In this document: positions 1 to 6,666 of the stretch, piece by piece
Position numbering within the stretch: the stretch's first letter is position 1
Layout of the letters: every line of letters starts with the position of its first letter
NCBI GenBank assembly: GCA_022712835.1
Contig: JAFLJU010000685.1
Location: 1 to 9,251, forward strand
Length of the DNA: 9,251 bases
Direction of reading: 5' to 3'
Source: Desulfobacteraceae bacterium
GTDB taxonomy: Bacteria; Desulfobacterota; Desulfobacteria; Desulfobacterales; Desulfobacteraceae
Position numbers and translations under genes: made by a program
Notes under the pieces: model-generated
What the model was told of the DNA's origin: nothing
Database searches by the model: none
What the model saw: the letters and a program-made list of their open reading frames with translations, nothing else

Positions 1-1
1 G

Positions 2-766
2 ATGAACCCCTATCTGTTGTTTCTGGGTGTTTTCGCAGCCATTGTCATTTCTCTGGCCTTGATGGTGTTGACCCGACGTTTGACACGGCCCCTTGAACTA
101 TTGGTGCGGGGTGCTGAAAAAATTGGGAAGGGGGATATGGATACCCGAATTCACATCAATTCCAGTGATGAATTTGGTCATTTGGCCGGGGAATTTAATC
201 GAATGGCTTTCCGGTTGCAGGAAACGCTGAATGCCATGCGGGACAGTGAAGAACACTTTCGTGCCCTCATTGAAAACACCAGTGACCTGATCAGTATTGT
301 GGATTCGGAAGGAAATTTTACCTATGTGAGCCCTTCCAGCCAGCGGATTTTAGGATATTCACCGGAAGAACTTATGGGGGTGAATGCCTTTGATTTTACT
401 CATCCGGAAGATAAAGAGGCGCTTGCCCATCGGTTTCACCTGAGGGTCAAATCCGCTGTCAAGGCCCAGCCCACAGAACACCGTTTCCGGCACAAAGAGG
501 CGTATTGGTGTACCCTGGAGTCCATCAGCAAAAATCTTTTGGAACACCCGTCCATCAAGGGAGTGGTCGTTAGCTCCCGGAATATCAATAAGCGGAAGCA
601 TGCGGAAAAAGCCCTGAAACGATCCCACCAGGAATTTGAAACCCGGCTGGAAGAGCGGACGGGTGAGCTTTTATTGTTGAACGAAGCGCTGAATAGTGAA
701 ATTTTGATACGAAAAGAAAAAGAAATCGAGTTGAGAAAAGCCTGCCAAGCAAAGAAATCTGTTTGA
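2..766 (+). CDS. HAMP-PAS membrane sensor, C-terminal part, no output domain
   Basis: Signal-sensing protein acting at the cytoplasmic membrane. Numbering from the first Met in the window, residues 4-24 are a hydrophobic membrane helix, 25-75 a HAMP linker (P30 and the classic DEFG...F.RM block at 56-68), 82-198 a PAS domain with PAC tail (ALIENTSDLISIVD, ILGYSPEEL, then SRNINKRK), and 199-250 a charged coiled coil (EERTGELLLLNEAL). The gene runs to the window's left edge, so the Met at base 2 is probably internal and an upstream helix plus extracytoplasmic sensor domain are likely missing from view. The C-terminus is odd: the coiled coil normally leads straight into a HisKA H-box or a GGDEF domain, but the frame stops at 764-766. 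The following DNA is fully occupied by a convergent gene, so no lost output domain can be found downstream. It is either a truncated kinase or a stand-alone sensor. HAMP and PAS assignments are firm; the signal is unknown. Confidence 0.85.
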   Translation: MNPYLLFLGVFAAIVISLALMVLTRRLTRPLELLVRGAEKIGKGDMDTRIHINSSDEFGHLAGEFNRMAFRLQETLNAMRDSEEHFRALIENTSDLISIVDSEGNFTYVSPSSQRILGYSPEELMGVNAFDFTHPEDKEALAHRFHLRVKSAVKAQPTEHRFRHKEAYWCTLESISKNLLEHPSIKGVVVSSRNINKRKHAEKALKRSHQEFETRLEERTGELLLLNEALNSEILIRKEKEIELRKACQAKKSV

Positions 767-774
767 ATGAAAAA

Positions 775-1500
775 TTATAAATTTTCTTTTTTTGGGAAAA
801 AACAGGATCGGATCCACCCCCACAAGGTATTTCCTGCCAGGGACTCCTTTTCAGAGGTGTTCAGCATTTGGGTCATTTTTTCCGTATCCGCGTAACGGTC
901 TTTCCGGGTAATCATTCCTCTGTCCGGGTCCAGTTGTTTAATCACCCGGGCGGGATTCCCCGCGGCAATCACATTGGCCGGAATATCAGAGGTGACCACG
1001 GATCCGGCCCCAATGATGCTGTTTTTGCCAATGGTGACACCCTTGCACACTATGGCAGAATCCCCGATCCACACATTTTCCTCCAGAACCACCCGGCTTA
1101 ACTTTTTGGGGGGCAGAGACCTGTCATAGATGCCGTGCCAGTCGGAATCGGTGATATAGGCGTGACTTGCAAGCATGCAGGAATCTGCAATGGTGATGCT
1201 GTTGGCAGCAGAGATCCGCACCCCCGGAGAAATCAGCACATGATCGCCAATGGTGATGCCGTCAATGTCTGAACGCTCCGACCACACCGTCAGCCGTGTT
1301 TTTTTATCGGAACACCCCAAAAGGGTAATATGGCTGCCAATGCGTACCGGTCCTCCAAATACTTCAATGTGCCAGGGCTTGACAATAAAGGAGTGGGGGC
1401 CTAAAGCCGCAAGCTGGGGGACCAGGTAATGGCGGACATAAAAATCCTGGAGTCGGTACCAGGCATTTTTAATATAATAGGGCCGCTGATCTTTTAGCAA
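775..1500 (-). CDS. Left-handed beta-helix (hexapeptide) acetyltransferase
   Basis: Probable O- or N-acyltransferase using acetyl-CoA, of the WcaF/NodL/LacA-like trimeric family, cytoplasmic. The 241-aa product has isoleucine-rich hexapeptide repeats at about 82-112 (GITIGDHVLISPGVRI, SITIADSCML) and 137-172 (NVWIGDSAIVCKGVTIGKNSIIGAGSVV), and the family's closing motif IPANVIAAGNPARVIK at 173-188. H122 in ITDSDWHG aligns by eye with the catalytic histidine of LacA-type enzymes. The N-terminal 60 residues and the 40-residue polar tail lie outside the helix and may set acceptor specificity. The start is TTG (1498-1500), preceded by a GGGA eight bases away; no in-frame ATG gives a full-length N-terminus. 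It overlaps the upstream toroid gene by 7 bp, suggesting translational coupling. The stop is 8 bp from the stop of the convergent sensor, with no clear terminator between them. The acceptor is unknown (sugar of a glycan or a small metabolite). Confidence 0.85.
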   Translation of the reverse strand: MLKDQRPYYIKNAWYRLQDFYVRHYLVPQLAALGPHSFIVKPWHIEVFGGPVRIGSHITLLGCSDKKTRLTVWSERSDIDGITIGDHVLISPGVRISAANSITIADSCMLASHAYITDSDWHGIYDRSLPPKKLSRVVLEENVWIGDSAIVCKGVTIGKNSIIGAGSVVTSDIPANVIAAGNPARVIKQLDPDRGMITRKDRYADTEKMTQMLNTSEKESLAGNTLWGWIRSCFFPKKENL

Positions 1501-2546
1501 TTGGGTAATCCCAGATATTGATGATCCTGCCAGGCGGAATGATCAAAGAGTCGTGCTGCAGGGGTCAGATGGTACAGGGCATCCGCCGCCATCAGTGCCA
1601 CCGCATTGGTCCAGGAAATTTTTTCCTCGGGCCAGATGACCATGTCAGGATAGGTATAGCCGCACCAGAAGGTTTTGTCCTCAAAAACCCGGTCCTGGAT
1701 CCATGAAAAGACGAGCCGGGCTTTGTGGGTATTGCCCATGGCATTCAGGGCAAGGACCAGCTCCGAAGTTTCTGCAATGGTAACCCAGGGCTGATCAGAC
1801 ACACATCGAGTCCCCTGGCCTTCTATCATATATTTGTCCCAGTATTTGTCGATCCGGGCCTGGGCTTTCTCGCCCCGAAGCGCTCCGCTAAGAATCGGAT
1901 AAAACCAGTACATGGAAAACCGGGATTTACTGACATTGTATACATGGAGATTTTCTTGGATGGAATTTTCCAGGTTTTCAAAGGCCTGCACCCAGGATAA
2001 TTTTTCTTTCCCCAGTACAGTGGCAACGGCCAGGGCACACTTAAGGCTCAGGAAAATGGAGCTGGAACCGGCCAACAGGGACATGGGATCGACTTTCCCC
2101 TCGGGGCTTTTGGCCCAATAGATTTCGCCTGTTGCGGTCTGAAGATTCAGGGCGAACTCGATTCCATTTTCCATGGTGGTCCAATATTTTTCAAGCAGCG
2201 GAATATCCTGGGTAATCAAATAGGTATGAAAAAGTCCCACAGCAATGTAACAGGCCATATGGGTCTCACAGGTTTTATCTTCCGGCACGCCATTCACATA
2301 GGAAGAAAACCATGACCCATCGGGGTTTTGATTTTCTTTTAACCAATGGAATCCCAATCGGGATTCTTCATAATGCCCCCCGATATTCAATCCCATAATG
2401 GATTCCACCAGATCCCAGGGATCGGTTTTCCCGTCAATATGCCAGGGAATGTCCCCGGATTCTTTCTGGAGGGATGCAATCATGCCTGCAACTGAGCCGA
2501 TGTTCAGAGCAGAAAATGATCTTGATTTTGCTGGTGTTTGGTACAT
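1494..2546 (-). CDS. Alpha/alpha-toroid protein, prenyltransferase/squalene-oxidase-like
   Basis: A 350-aa soluble protein resembling the bacterial group annotated as prenyltransferase or squalene-cyclase-like. Visible markers are IASLQKESGDIPW (23-35), DPWDLVESIMGLNIGG (42-57), a QW-like repeat WLKENQNPDGSW (68-79), THMACYIAVGLFHTYLITQD (95-114) and a late repeat WPEEKISWTNAVALMAADAL (305-324). These give the helix-hairpin periodicity and Trp/Gly-rich turns of an alpha/alpha barrel. I do not see the DxDD motif of squalene-hopene cyclases, so a cyclase reaction is not supported; a glycan-processing six-hairpin enzyme is an alternative. In my recollection relatives often sit beside glycosyltransferases and methyltransferases; here the partner is the overlapping acetyltransferase. 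The ATG (2544-2546) has a good ribosome-binding site, GGAGAGG at 2552-2558, five bases away. Fold is likely; substrate and reaction are unknown. Confidence 0.75.
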   Translation of the reverse strand: MYQTPAKSRSFSALNIGSVAGMIASLQKESGDIPWHIDGKTDPWDLVESIMGLNIGGHYEESRLGFHWLKENQNPDGSWFSSYVNGVPEDKTCETHMACYIAVGLFHTYLITQDIPLLEKYWTTMENGIEFALNLQTATGEIYWAKSPEGKVDPMSLLAGSSSIFLSLKCALAVATVLGKEKLSWVQAFENLENSIQENLHVYNVSKSRFSMYWFYPILSGALRGEKAQARIDKYWDKYMIEGQGTRCVSDQPWVTIAETSELVLALNAMGNTHKARLVFSWIQDRVFEDKTFWCGYTYPDMVIWPEEKISWTNAVALMAADALYHLTPAARLFDHSAWQDHQYLGLPNC

Positions 2547-2641
2547 TGGTGCCTCTCCAATTTAATAATACCCTTTAAAGAATGAGGAGTCACCGTATCA
2601 AATCCAATTTTTTTTTTCAAGGATCCATTGTTATTTATTCA

Positions 2642-2659
2642 TGAATGATAATTCATTCA
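2642..2659. promoter_or_regulatory. FadR-like (TetR-family) operator, distal site
   Basis: TGAATGATAATTCATTCA is a perfect 7-bp inverted repeat (TGAATGA/TCATTCA) around a 4-bp spacer. It closely matches the operator I recall for the TetR-type fatty-acid repressor FadR of Bacillus subtilis (TGAATGAMTANTCATTCA). It lies about 140 bp upstream of the fadN promoter and roughly 100 bp upstream of the divergent toroid start. A GATAAT inside it resembles a -10 box, but no convincing -35 goes with it. Binding is inferred from the motif and from the adjacent beta-oxidation genes; no regulator is encoded in the window. Confidence 0.65.
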
Positions 2660-2781
2660 AAGGTCTTTTTAAACCACCCCTGGTTATCCCCAGATGTTTA
2701 TGCGTATGCTTTTTGTCTAAATCTCTGAAATTGAATGGTATTTTATCCCGACCTTCCCGGGTATTCATAAAATATTTTTCC

Positions 2782-2810
2782 TTGACAACCCCGGTGTTTT
2801 TCTGTAAACC
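2782..2810 (+). promoter_or_regulatory. Sigma-70-type promoter of the fadN-fadA operon
   Basis: A perfect -35 box TTGACA (2782-2787) is followed after 17 bases by TAAACC (2805-2810), a mediocre -10 box. Transcription would begin near 2817, inside the proximal FadR-like operator and about 54 bases before the ATG. This is the geometry expected for repression by steric block. The weak -10 leaves the exact box uncertain. Confidence 0.55.
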
Positions 2811-2811
2811 A

Positions 2812-2829
2812 AAAATGAATACTCATTCA
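2812..2829. promoter_or_regulatory. FadR-like (TetR-family) operator, proximal site
   Basis: AAAATGAATACTCATTCA matches the recalled Bacillus FadR consensus TGAATGAMTANTCATTCA at all but the first two positions (T to A, G to A), including the central MTAN as ATAC and a complete right arm TCATTCA. It begins immediately after the presumed -10 box and covers the likely transcription start, so an occupied site should block the promoter. Alternative pairing of ATGAAT (2815-2820) with ATTCAT (2825-2830) gives a second inverted-repeat register. It is about 170 bp centre-to-centre from the distal site. Confidence 0.65.
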
Positions 2830-2870
2830 TAAGTGATGTGATGCATACTCATAAATAGTAGGAGGAAATC

Positions 2871-5279
2871 ATGGTAAGAAAAATCAGAAAGGCTGCAGTC
2901 ATCGGGTCCGGAATCATGGGAGGCGGTATTGCTGCCCTTCTTGCCGGTGCCGGTGTAAACGTACTGCTCCTGGACATTGTCCCTTTTGACTTAAAAGATG
3001 AAGAAAAAAATGATGCCGCTGCCAGAAATAGGATTGTAAAGGCGGGTATGGATGCGGCGCTTGCGTCAAGTCCTTCTTTGTTTTTTAATAAAAAAGATGC
3101 GGCTCAGATTGCCATCGGCAACCTGGATGACGACATTGAGAAATTGTCTGAATGTGACTGGATCATTGAGGTTGTGGTTGAAAACCTTAAGATCAAAAGA
3201 AACCTTTTTGAAAAGATTGCAAAGGTTAAAAAAGCCGGTGCCATCGTTTCCACCAACACTTCTGGTATTCCCCTCAAAGATATTTGTGAGGGATTCTCCC
3301 AGGAATTTAAAGAACATTTCATGGGCACCCATTTCTTTAACCCGGTCAGATATATGCACTTGCTGGAATTGATTCCCGGTGCGGACACCCTGCCTGAGAT
3401 CCTCGAATTTATCGCCGGTTTTGGTGAGAAAAATCTGGGTAAAGGAATCGTCTGGGCAAAGGATACCCCCAACTTTGTGGGGAATAGAATCGGTATCCAG
3501 GGTATTGGCGCCTGCATGAAATTCATGCTTGAAGATGATATGTCCATCCCTGAAGTAGATGCCCTTTTTGGTCCTGCCCTGGGGCGCCCTAAAACAGCCA
3601 TATTTAAAACCACTGACTTGGTGGGGCTGGACACCATGGCCCATGTGGCCAAGAATTCCTTTGACCTCTGCCTGGATGACGAGCAGAGAGATAGCATGGA
3701 TCTGCCGGATTTTATCGGCAAAATGGTGGAAAAAAACATGCTGGGCAACAAAACCCAGGGTGGCTTTTACAAGGCGGAGCTGACACCTGAATGGAAAAAA
3801 ATCCGCAAGGTTCTCAATATTAAGACGCTTGAATATGAAGACCTTGTAAGACCCACCTTTCCCTGCCTGGATGCGGCCAAGAAAAAAAGCAGCCTGACGG
3901 ATAAAATTGCCTGCGTTCTCAAGGGTGATGACCGTGGCGCCAAATTTGCCTGGAAATGTGTGGCAAATGCATTCCAGTATGCTGCCAACCGGGTACCTGA
4001 AATAGCTGACACCATCGTTGAAATCGATAACTCCATGAAATGGGGTTACAATTTTGAAATGGGTCCCTTTGAAGCCTGGGATGCCTATGGCGTAGCAGAA
4101 GCAGTCGAAAGAATGAAATCAGAAAACCTTGATGTTCCGGCCAATGTAATGGGAATGCTGGACAAGGGTGTACAAAACTTCTACAAACTTGAAAATGGCG
4201 TTAAGTATTTTTATGACTTCGTAACAGGTGACTACAAAGCGATTCAGGTTTCTAAATCCATGGTTTCCATTGCGGCTGCCAAGGGTAACAACAAGACCGT
4301 ATTGTCAAATGCTTCGGCCAGCCTGGTGGATATTGGAGACGATGTTTTTTGCATCGAATTTCATACCAAGATGAATGCATTGAATGCAGAGATCATTGAC
4401 ACCATTGGTGAAGCCCTGGCTTATGTTGACAAAAACGGCGCAGGCCTTGTTATTGGAAATGAAGCTGGCGGCATGCCCGGTGCATTTTCTGCCGGCGCTG
4501 ACCTGTCCCAGGTTTCCAAACTCTGCCATGACAAAAAATATGCAGAGATTGAAGCCTTCATCAAAAAAGGTCAGGATGGAATCCAGGCCACCAAGTACTC
4601 CGCCTTCCCGGTTGTTGCAGCACCCTATGGAATGGTTCTTGGCGGTGGATGCGAGACCTGTCTGGGTGCAGACAGAATGGTAGCCCACTCGGAACTCTAC
4701 ATGGGACTGGTTGAAATCGGCGTAGGTCTTTTACCTGCCGGCGGTGGCTGCATGAACCTGTGGAAAAAATATCTCAATGCCCTTCCTGCTAAAACAGCCA
4801 AGGACATGGATCTGGCCAAACTTTTTATACCAGCCTTCATGAAAGTAGCCATGGCAGCCGTTTCCATGTCAGCTGCCCAGGCCCAGGGCAATGGTTTTCT
4901 TGGACTTGCTGACCGGATTGTCTTTAACCGTGACAACCTTATCGGCGAAGCCAAAAAAGAAGTGTTGAAGATGGTGGATGACGGATATGTTCCTCCGGTC
5001 AAACAGCCCCTGAGAGTCATGGGTAATGGCGGACAGGGAATGGTCAATGCTGAGATTTACAACATGCTCAATGGAAAATTTATGAGCGAACACGATGCTT
5101 TCCTTGCCAAACGGATTGCATATGTTATGAGTGGCGGTGATGTAAATTCCGGATCTGAAGTGGATGAAAATGTCATTTTGAAACTGGAACGTGAAGCCTT
5201 TGTTGATTTCTGTAAAGAAGACTTGACCATTGCAAGGATCGACCACATGCTTAAAACCGGAAAGCCGCTCAGAAATTAG
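2871..5279 (+). CDS. fadN: Bifunctional 3-hydroxyacyl-CoA dehydrogenase / enoyl-CoA hydratase (FadN-like)
   Basis: Cytoplasmic beta-oxidation enzyme that hydrates trans-2-enoyl-CoA to 3-hydroxyacyl-CoA and oxidises it to 3-ketoacyl-CoA with NAD+. At 802 aa the domain order is dehydrogenase first and hydratase last, as in Bacillus FadN and archaeal fusions, and opposite to E. coli FadB. The Rossmann motif GSGIMG is at 12-17 with acidic D35 ending strand 2. STN is at 127-129, and catalytic H154 (THFFNP) pairs with E166 (LLEL). Dehydrogenase C-terminal domains cover about 199-300 (TPNFVGNRIG) and 355-415 (WGYNFEMGPFEAWDAYG). The crotonase domain spans about 475-690: oxyanion-hole region FSAGADL (539-545) and both catalytic glutamates, E595 (GGGCE) and E615 (GLVEIGVGLLPAGGG). 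All key residues are present. AGGAGG lies five bases before the ATG. The thiolase gene follows after 28 bp. Chain-length range is unknown; a crotonyl-CoA-specific enzyme is possible. The symbol is by architecture. Confidence 0.93.
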   Translation: MVRKIRKAAVIGSGIMGGGIAALLAGAGVNVLLLDIVPFDLKDEEKNDAAARNRIVKAGMDAALASSPSLFFNKKDAAQIAIGNLDDDIEKLSECDWIIEVVVENLKIKRNLFEKIAKVKKAGAIVSTNTSGIPLKDICEGFSQEFKEHFMGTHFFNPVRYMHLLELIPGADTLPEILEFIAGFGEKNLGKGIVWAKDTPNFVGNRIGIQGIGACMKFMLEDDMSIPEVDALFGPALGRPKTAIFKTTDLVGLDTMAHVAKNSFDLCLDDEQRDSMDLPDFIGKMVEKNMLGNKTQGGFYKAELTPEWKKIRKVLNIKTLEYEDLVRPTFPCLDAAKKKSSLTDKIACVLKGDDRGAKFAWKCVANAFQYAANRVPEIADTIVEIDNSMKWGYNFEMGPFEAWDAYGVAEAVERMKSENLDVPANVMGMLDKGVQNFYKLENGVKYFYDFVTGDYKAIQVSKSMVSIAAAKGNNKTVLSNASASLVDIGDDVFCIEFHTKMNALNAEIIDTIGEALAYVDKNGAGLVIGNEAGGMPGAFSAGADLSQVSKLCHDKKYAEIEAFIKKGQDGIQATKYSAFPVVAAPYGMVLGGGCETCLGADRMVAHSELYMGLVEIGVGLLPAGGGCMNLWKKYLNALPAKTAKDMDLAKLFIPAFMKVAMAAVSMSAAQAQGNGFLGLADRIVFNRDNLIGEAKKEVLKMVDDGYVPPVKQPLRVMGNGGQGMVNAEIYNMLNGKFMSEHDAFLAKRIAYVMSGGDVNSGSEVDENVILKLEREAFVDFCKEDLTIARIDHMLKTGKPLRN

Positions 5280-5307
5280 GCGCTCATAAACTAAGGAGAT
5301 TGCTACA

Positions 5308-6486
5308 ATGAGAGACGCATATATCGTACAATCGGTCCGGACACCGGGCTGTAAACAAAAAAGAGGTCTGTTCAATCAGACCCGACCCGAAGAACTTGCT
5401 TCATTCATCATGAGAGAAGCTGTTGAAAGAACGCCTAACCTATCACCGGAAGATCTGGATGATGTCATGCTGGGCTGTGCCTTTCCAGAAGGAGAACAGG
5501 GATTGAACCTGGGCCGTATTGCCAATCAAATGGCAGGTTTTCCCGAAAAGGTTTCCGGAGCGGTTGTTAACCGTTTCTGTGCCTCGGGCCTTGAAGCCAT
5601 CGCCCTGGCATCTGCCCGGGTACAGATGGGTTGGTCAGAAGTCTGCATGGGTGCCGGTTGCGAATCCATGAGCTTTGTTCCCATGGGAGGCAATTGCCCC
5701 CGTCCCCATCCCGAATTTTCCAAAACCAACCCTGAAAACTACATTTCCATGGGCATTACCGCAGAAAATGTGGCCCAAAGATACAATGTATCCAGGGAAG
5801 ACCAGGATAAATTTGCAGCGGCCTCCCAGGCCAAAGCCGTTGCAGCCAGAGATGCAGGATTGTTCACTGAAATTGTTCCCACACCTGCCTATAAATATGT
5901 AGCCCAGGCAGACGGCACCTATAAAAAAGAATCCTTCATTGTGAAACACGATGATGGTATCCGTGCTTCCACCGTTGAAGGTCTTGCAAAGCTTCGGACC
6001 GTGTTTTCAGCCGTGGGTTCTGTGACCGCTGCCAACTCTTCCCAGACAACCGACGGAGCAGCTGCCACCATCATCGCTTCCAAGGAAAAATGTGAAGAAC
6101 TGGGACTGACCCCCATCGGAAGATTGGTTTCCTACTCCACAGTGGGCTGCAAATCAGATGAAATGGGAGTGGGGCCTCGGTATGCCATCCCCAAGGTGCT
6201 GGAGCAGGCAGGACTCACCATTGATGACATCGATATCTATGAAATCAATGAAGCCTTTGCTTCCCAGGCCATTTACTCCATAAGAGAATTGGGCATTGAG
6301 AAATATATGGACAAAATCAACATCCATGGCGGTGCCATTGCCTTGGGTCACCCTCTGGGATGTACCGGTGCAAAACTGACCGCCACCTGCCTTGCCAACC
6401 TCAAAGAGGTCAACGGGAAATACGGAATTGTTTCCATGTGTATCGGCGGCGGAATGGGTGCGGCTGCTATTTTTGAAAGATTCTAG
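5308..6486 (+). CDS. fadA: Acetyl-CoA acyltransferase (3-ketoacyl-CoA thiolase)
   Basis: Thiolase that cleaves 3-ketoacyl-CoA with CoA to acetyl-CoA and a shortened acyl-CoA, the last step of the cycle begun by the upstream enzyme; the reverse condensation is chemically possible. The 392-aa length is typical. The nucleophile is C91 in NRFCASGLEAI. The second active-site block is NEAF (314-317), catalytic H348 lies in GGAIALGHPLG (341-351), and C378 lies in SMCIGGGMGAA (376-386). The N-terminal VQSVRTPG and the TAENVAQRY loop (151-159) agree with degradative thiolases more than with biosynthetic acetoacetyl-CoA thiolases, although chain-length preference cannot be read with certainty. AAGGAGA (5293-5299) stands eight bases before the ATG. 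The 28-bp gap and same strand mean co-transcription with the dehydrogenase/hydratase gene. The operon ends here at a strong terminator; no acyl-CoA dehydrogenase gene follows, unlike Bacillus fadNAE. Confidence 0.93.
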   Translation: MRDAYIVQSVRTPGCKQKRGLFNQTRPEELASFIMREAVERTPNLSPEDLDDVMLGCAFPEGEQGLNLGRIANQMAGFPEKVSGAVVNRFCASGLEAIALASARVQMGWSEVCMGAGCESMSFVPMGGNCPRPHPEFSKTNPENYISMGITAENVAQRYNVSREDQDKFAAASQAKAVAARDAGLFTEIVPTPAYKYVAQADGTYKKESFIVKHDDGIRASTVEGLAKLRTVFSAVGSVTAANSSQTTDGAAATIIASKEKCEELGLTPIGRLVSYSTVGCKSDEMGVGPRYAIPKVLEQAGLTIDDIDIYEINEAFASQAIYSIRELGIEKYMDKINIHGGAIALGHPLGCTGAKLTATCLANLKEVNGKYGIVSMCIGGGMGAAAIFERF

Positions 6487-6500
6487 GCTGATTTAGCCCA

Positions 6501-6542
6501 GTTCTTTTAAACTTGTTTGTTTAAAATAGTTCGTTTAAAAAG
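6501..6542. repeat. Three 14-bp tandem units, GTTYKTTTAAA-like
   Basis: GTTCTTTTAAA (6501-6511), GTTTGTTTAAA (6515-6525) and GTTCGTTTAAA (6529-6539) recur with an exact 14-bp period just downstream of the thiolase stop. A fourth unit starting at 6543 is degenerate and merges into the terminator stem. TTTTAAAC (6505-6512) and GTTTAAAA (6519-6526) are also perfect inverted repeats with a 6-base gap, so the array can form a small hairpin. No function is evident. Confidence 0.5.
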
Positions 6543-6581
6543 GTTGTTTTTCTTTATCCTAAAGGAAAACAACCTTTTTTT
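6537..6581 (+). terminator. Strong rho-independent terminator of fadN-fadA
   Basis: A 15-bp stem (6541-6555 with 6561-6575, one G-U pair) encloses the 5-base loop ATCCT and runs into a T tract (6574-6581). The A run preceding the stem pairs with the T tract, so the structure could work in both directions. It ends the beta-oxidation operon 51 bases after the thiolase stop and insulates the genes downstream. Confidence 0.9.
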
Positions 6582-6598
6582 ATTCAACCCGCCCGAAT

Positions 6599-6617
6599 CC
6601 TAGGAATGCTTCCTAGG
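6599..6617. repeat. Perfect 8-bp inverted repeat CCTAGGAA-TGC-TTCCTAGG
   Basis: CCTAGGAA (6599-6606) and TTCCTAGG (6610-6617) are exact reverse complements around TGC. The element lies 49 bp upstream of the ATG of the 103-aa gene and has no T tract behind it, so it is not a terminator. It may be an operator for that gene or a leader hairpin. TAAAAT (6627-6632) and TACAAT (6642-6647) nearby are possible -10 boxes, neither with a good -35. Confidence 0.5.
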
Positions 6618-6666
6618 CCAGGGGATTAAAATGTGTTTGGTTACAATTAATATATAAGGAAAACCG

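Larger units (their letters stand above)
2547..2870. other. Divergent intergenic control region
   Basis: 324 bp without a credible gene, lying between the 5' ends of the minus-strand toroid gene and the plus-strand fadN-like gene. It holds two FadR-like palindromes (2642-2659 and 2812-2829), a plus-strand promoter (2782-2810), a 10-base T run (2608-2617) and strong ribosome-binding sites at both ends (GGAGAGG on minus at 2552-2558, AGGAGG on plus at 2860-2865). A weak candidate minus-strand promoter is TTGAAA (2615-2620) with a 17-base spacer to TACGGT (2592-2597), preceded by an extended TGn element. A 63-codon open frame at 2641-2832 lacks a ribosome-binding site and its 5' and 3' ends fall in the two operators, so it is not called as a gene. 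Confidence 0.7.

Noticed and set aside
2641..2832. 63-codon plus-strand open frame in the divergent intergenic region
   Set aside because: No ribosome-binding site, composition unlike a protein, and it overlaps both operators and the fadN promoter.
3066..3644. 192-codon minus-strand open frame opposite the fadN-like gene
   Set aside because: It lies entirely against a gene with complete catalytic motifs; its translation shows no domain and no ribosome-binding site precedes it.
4869..5375. 168-codon minus-strand open frame spanning the fadN-fadA junction
   Set aside because: Antisense shadow of two certain genes; low-complexity, non-protein-like translation.
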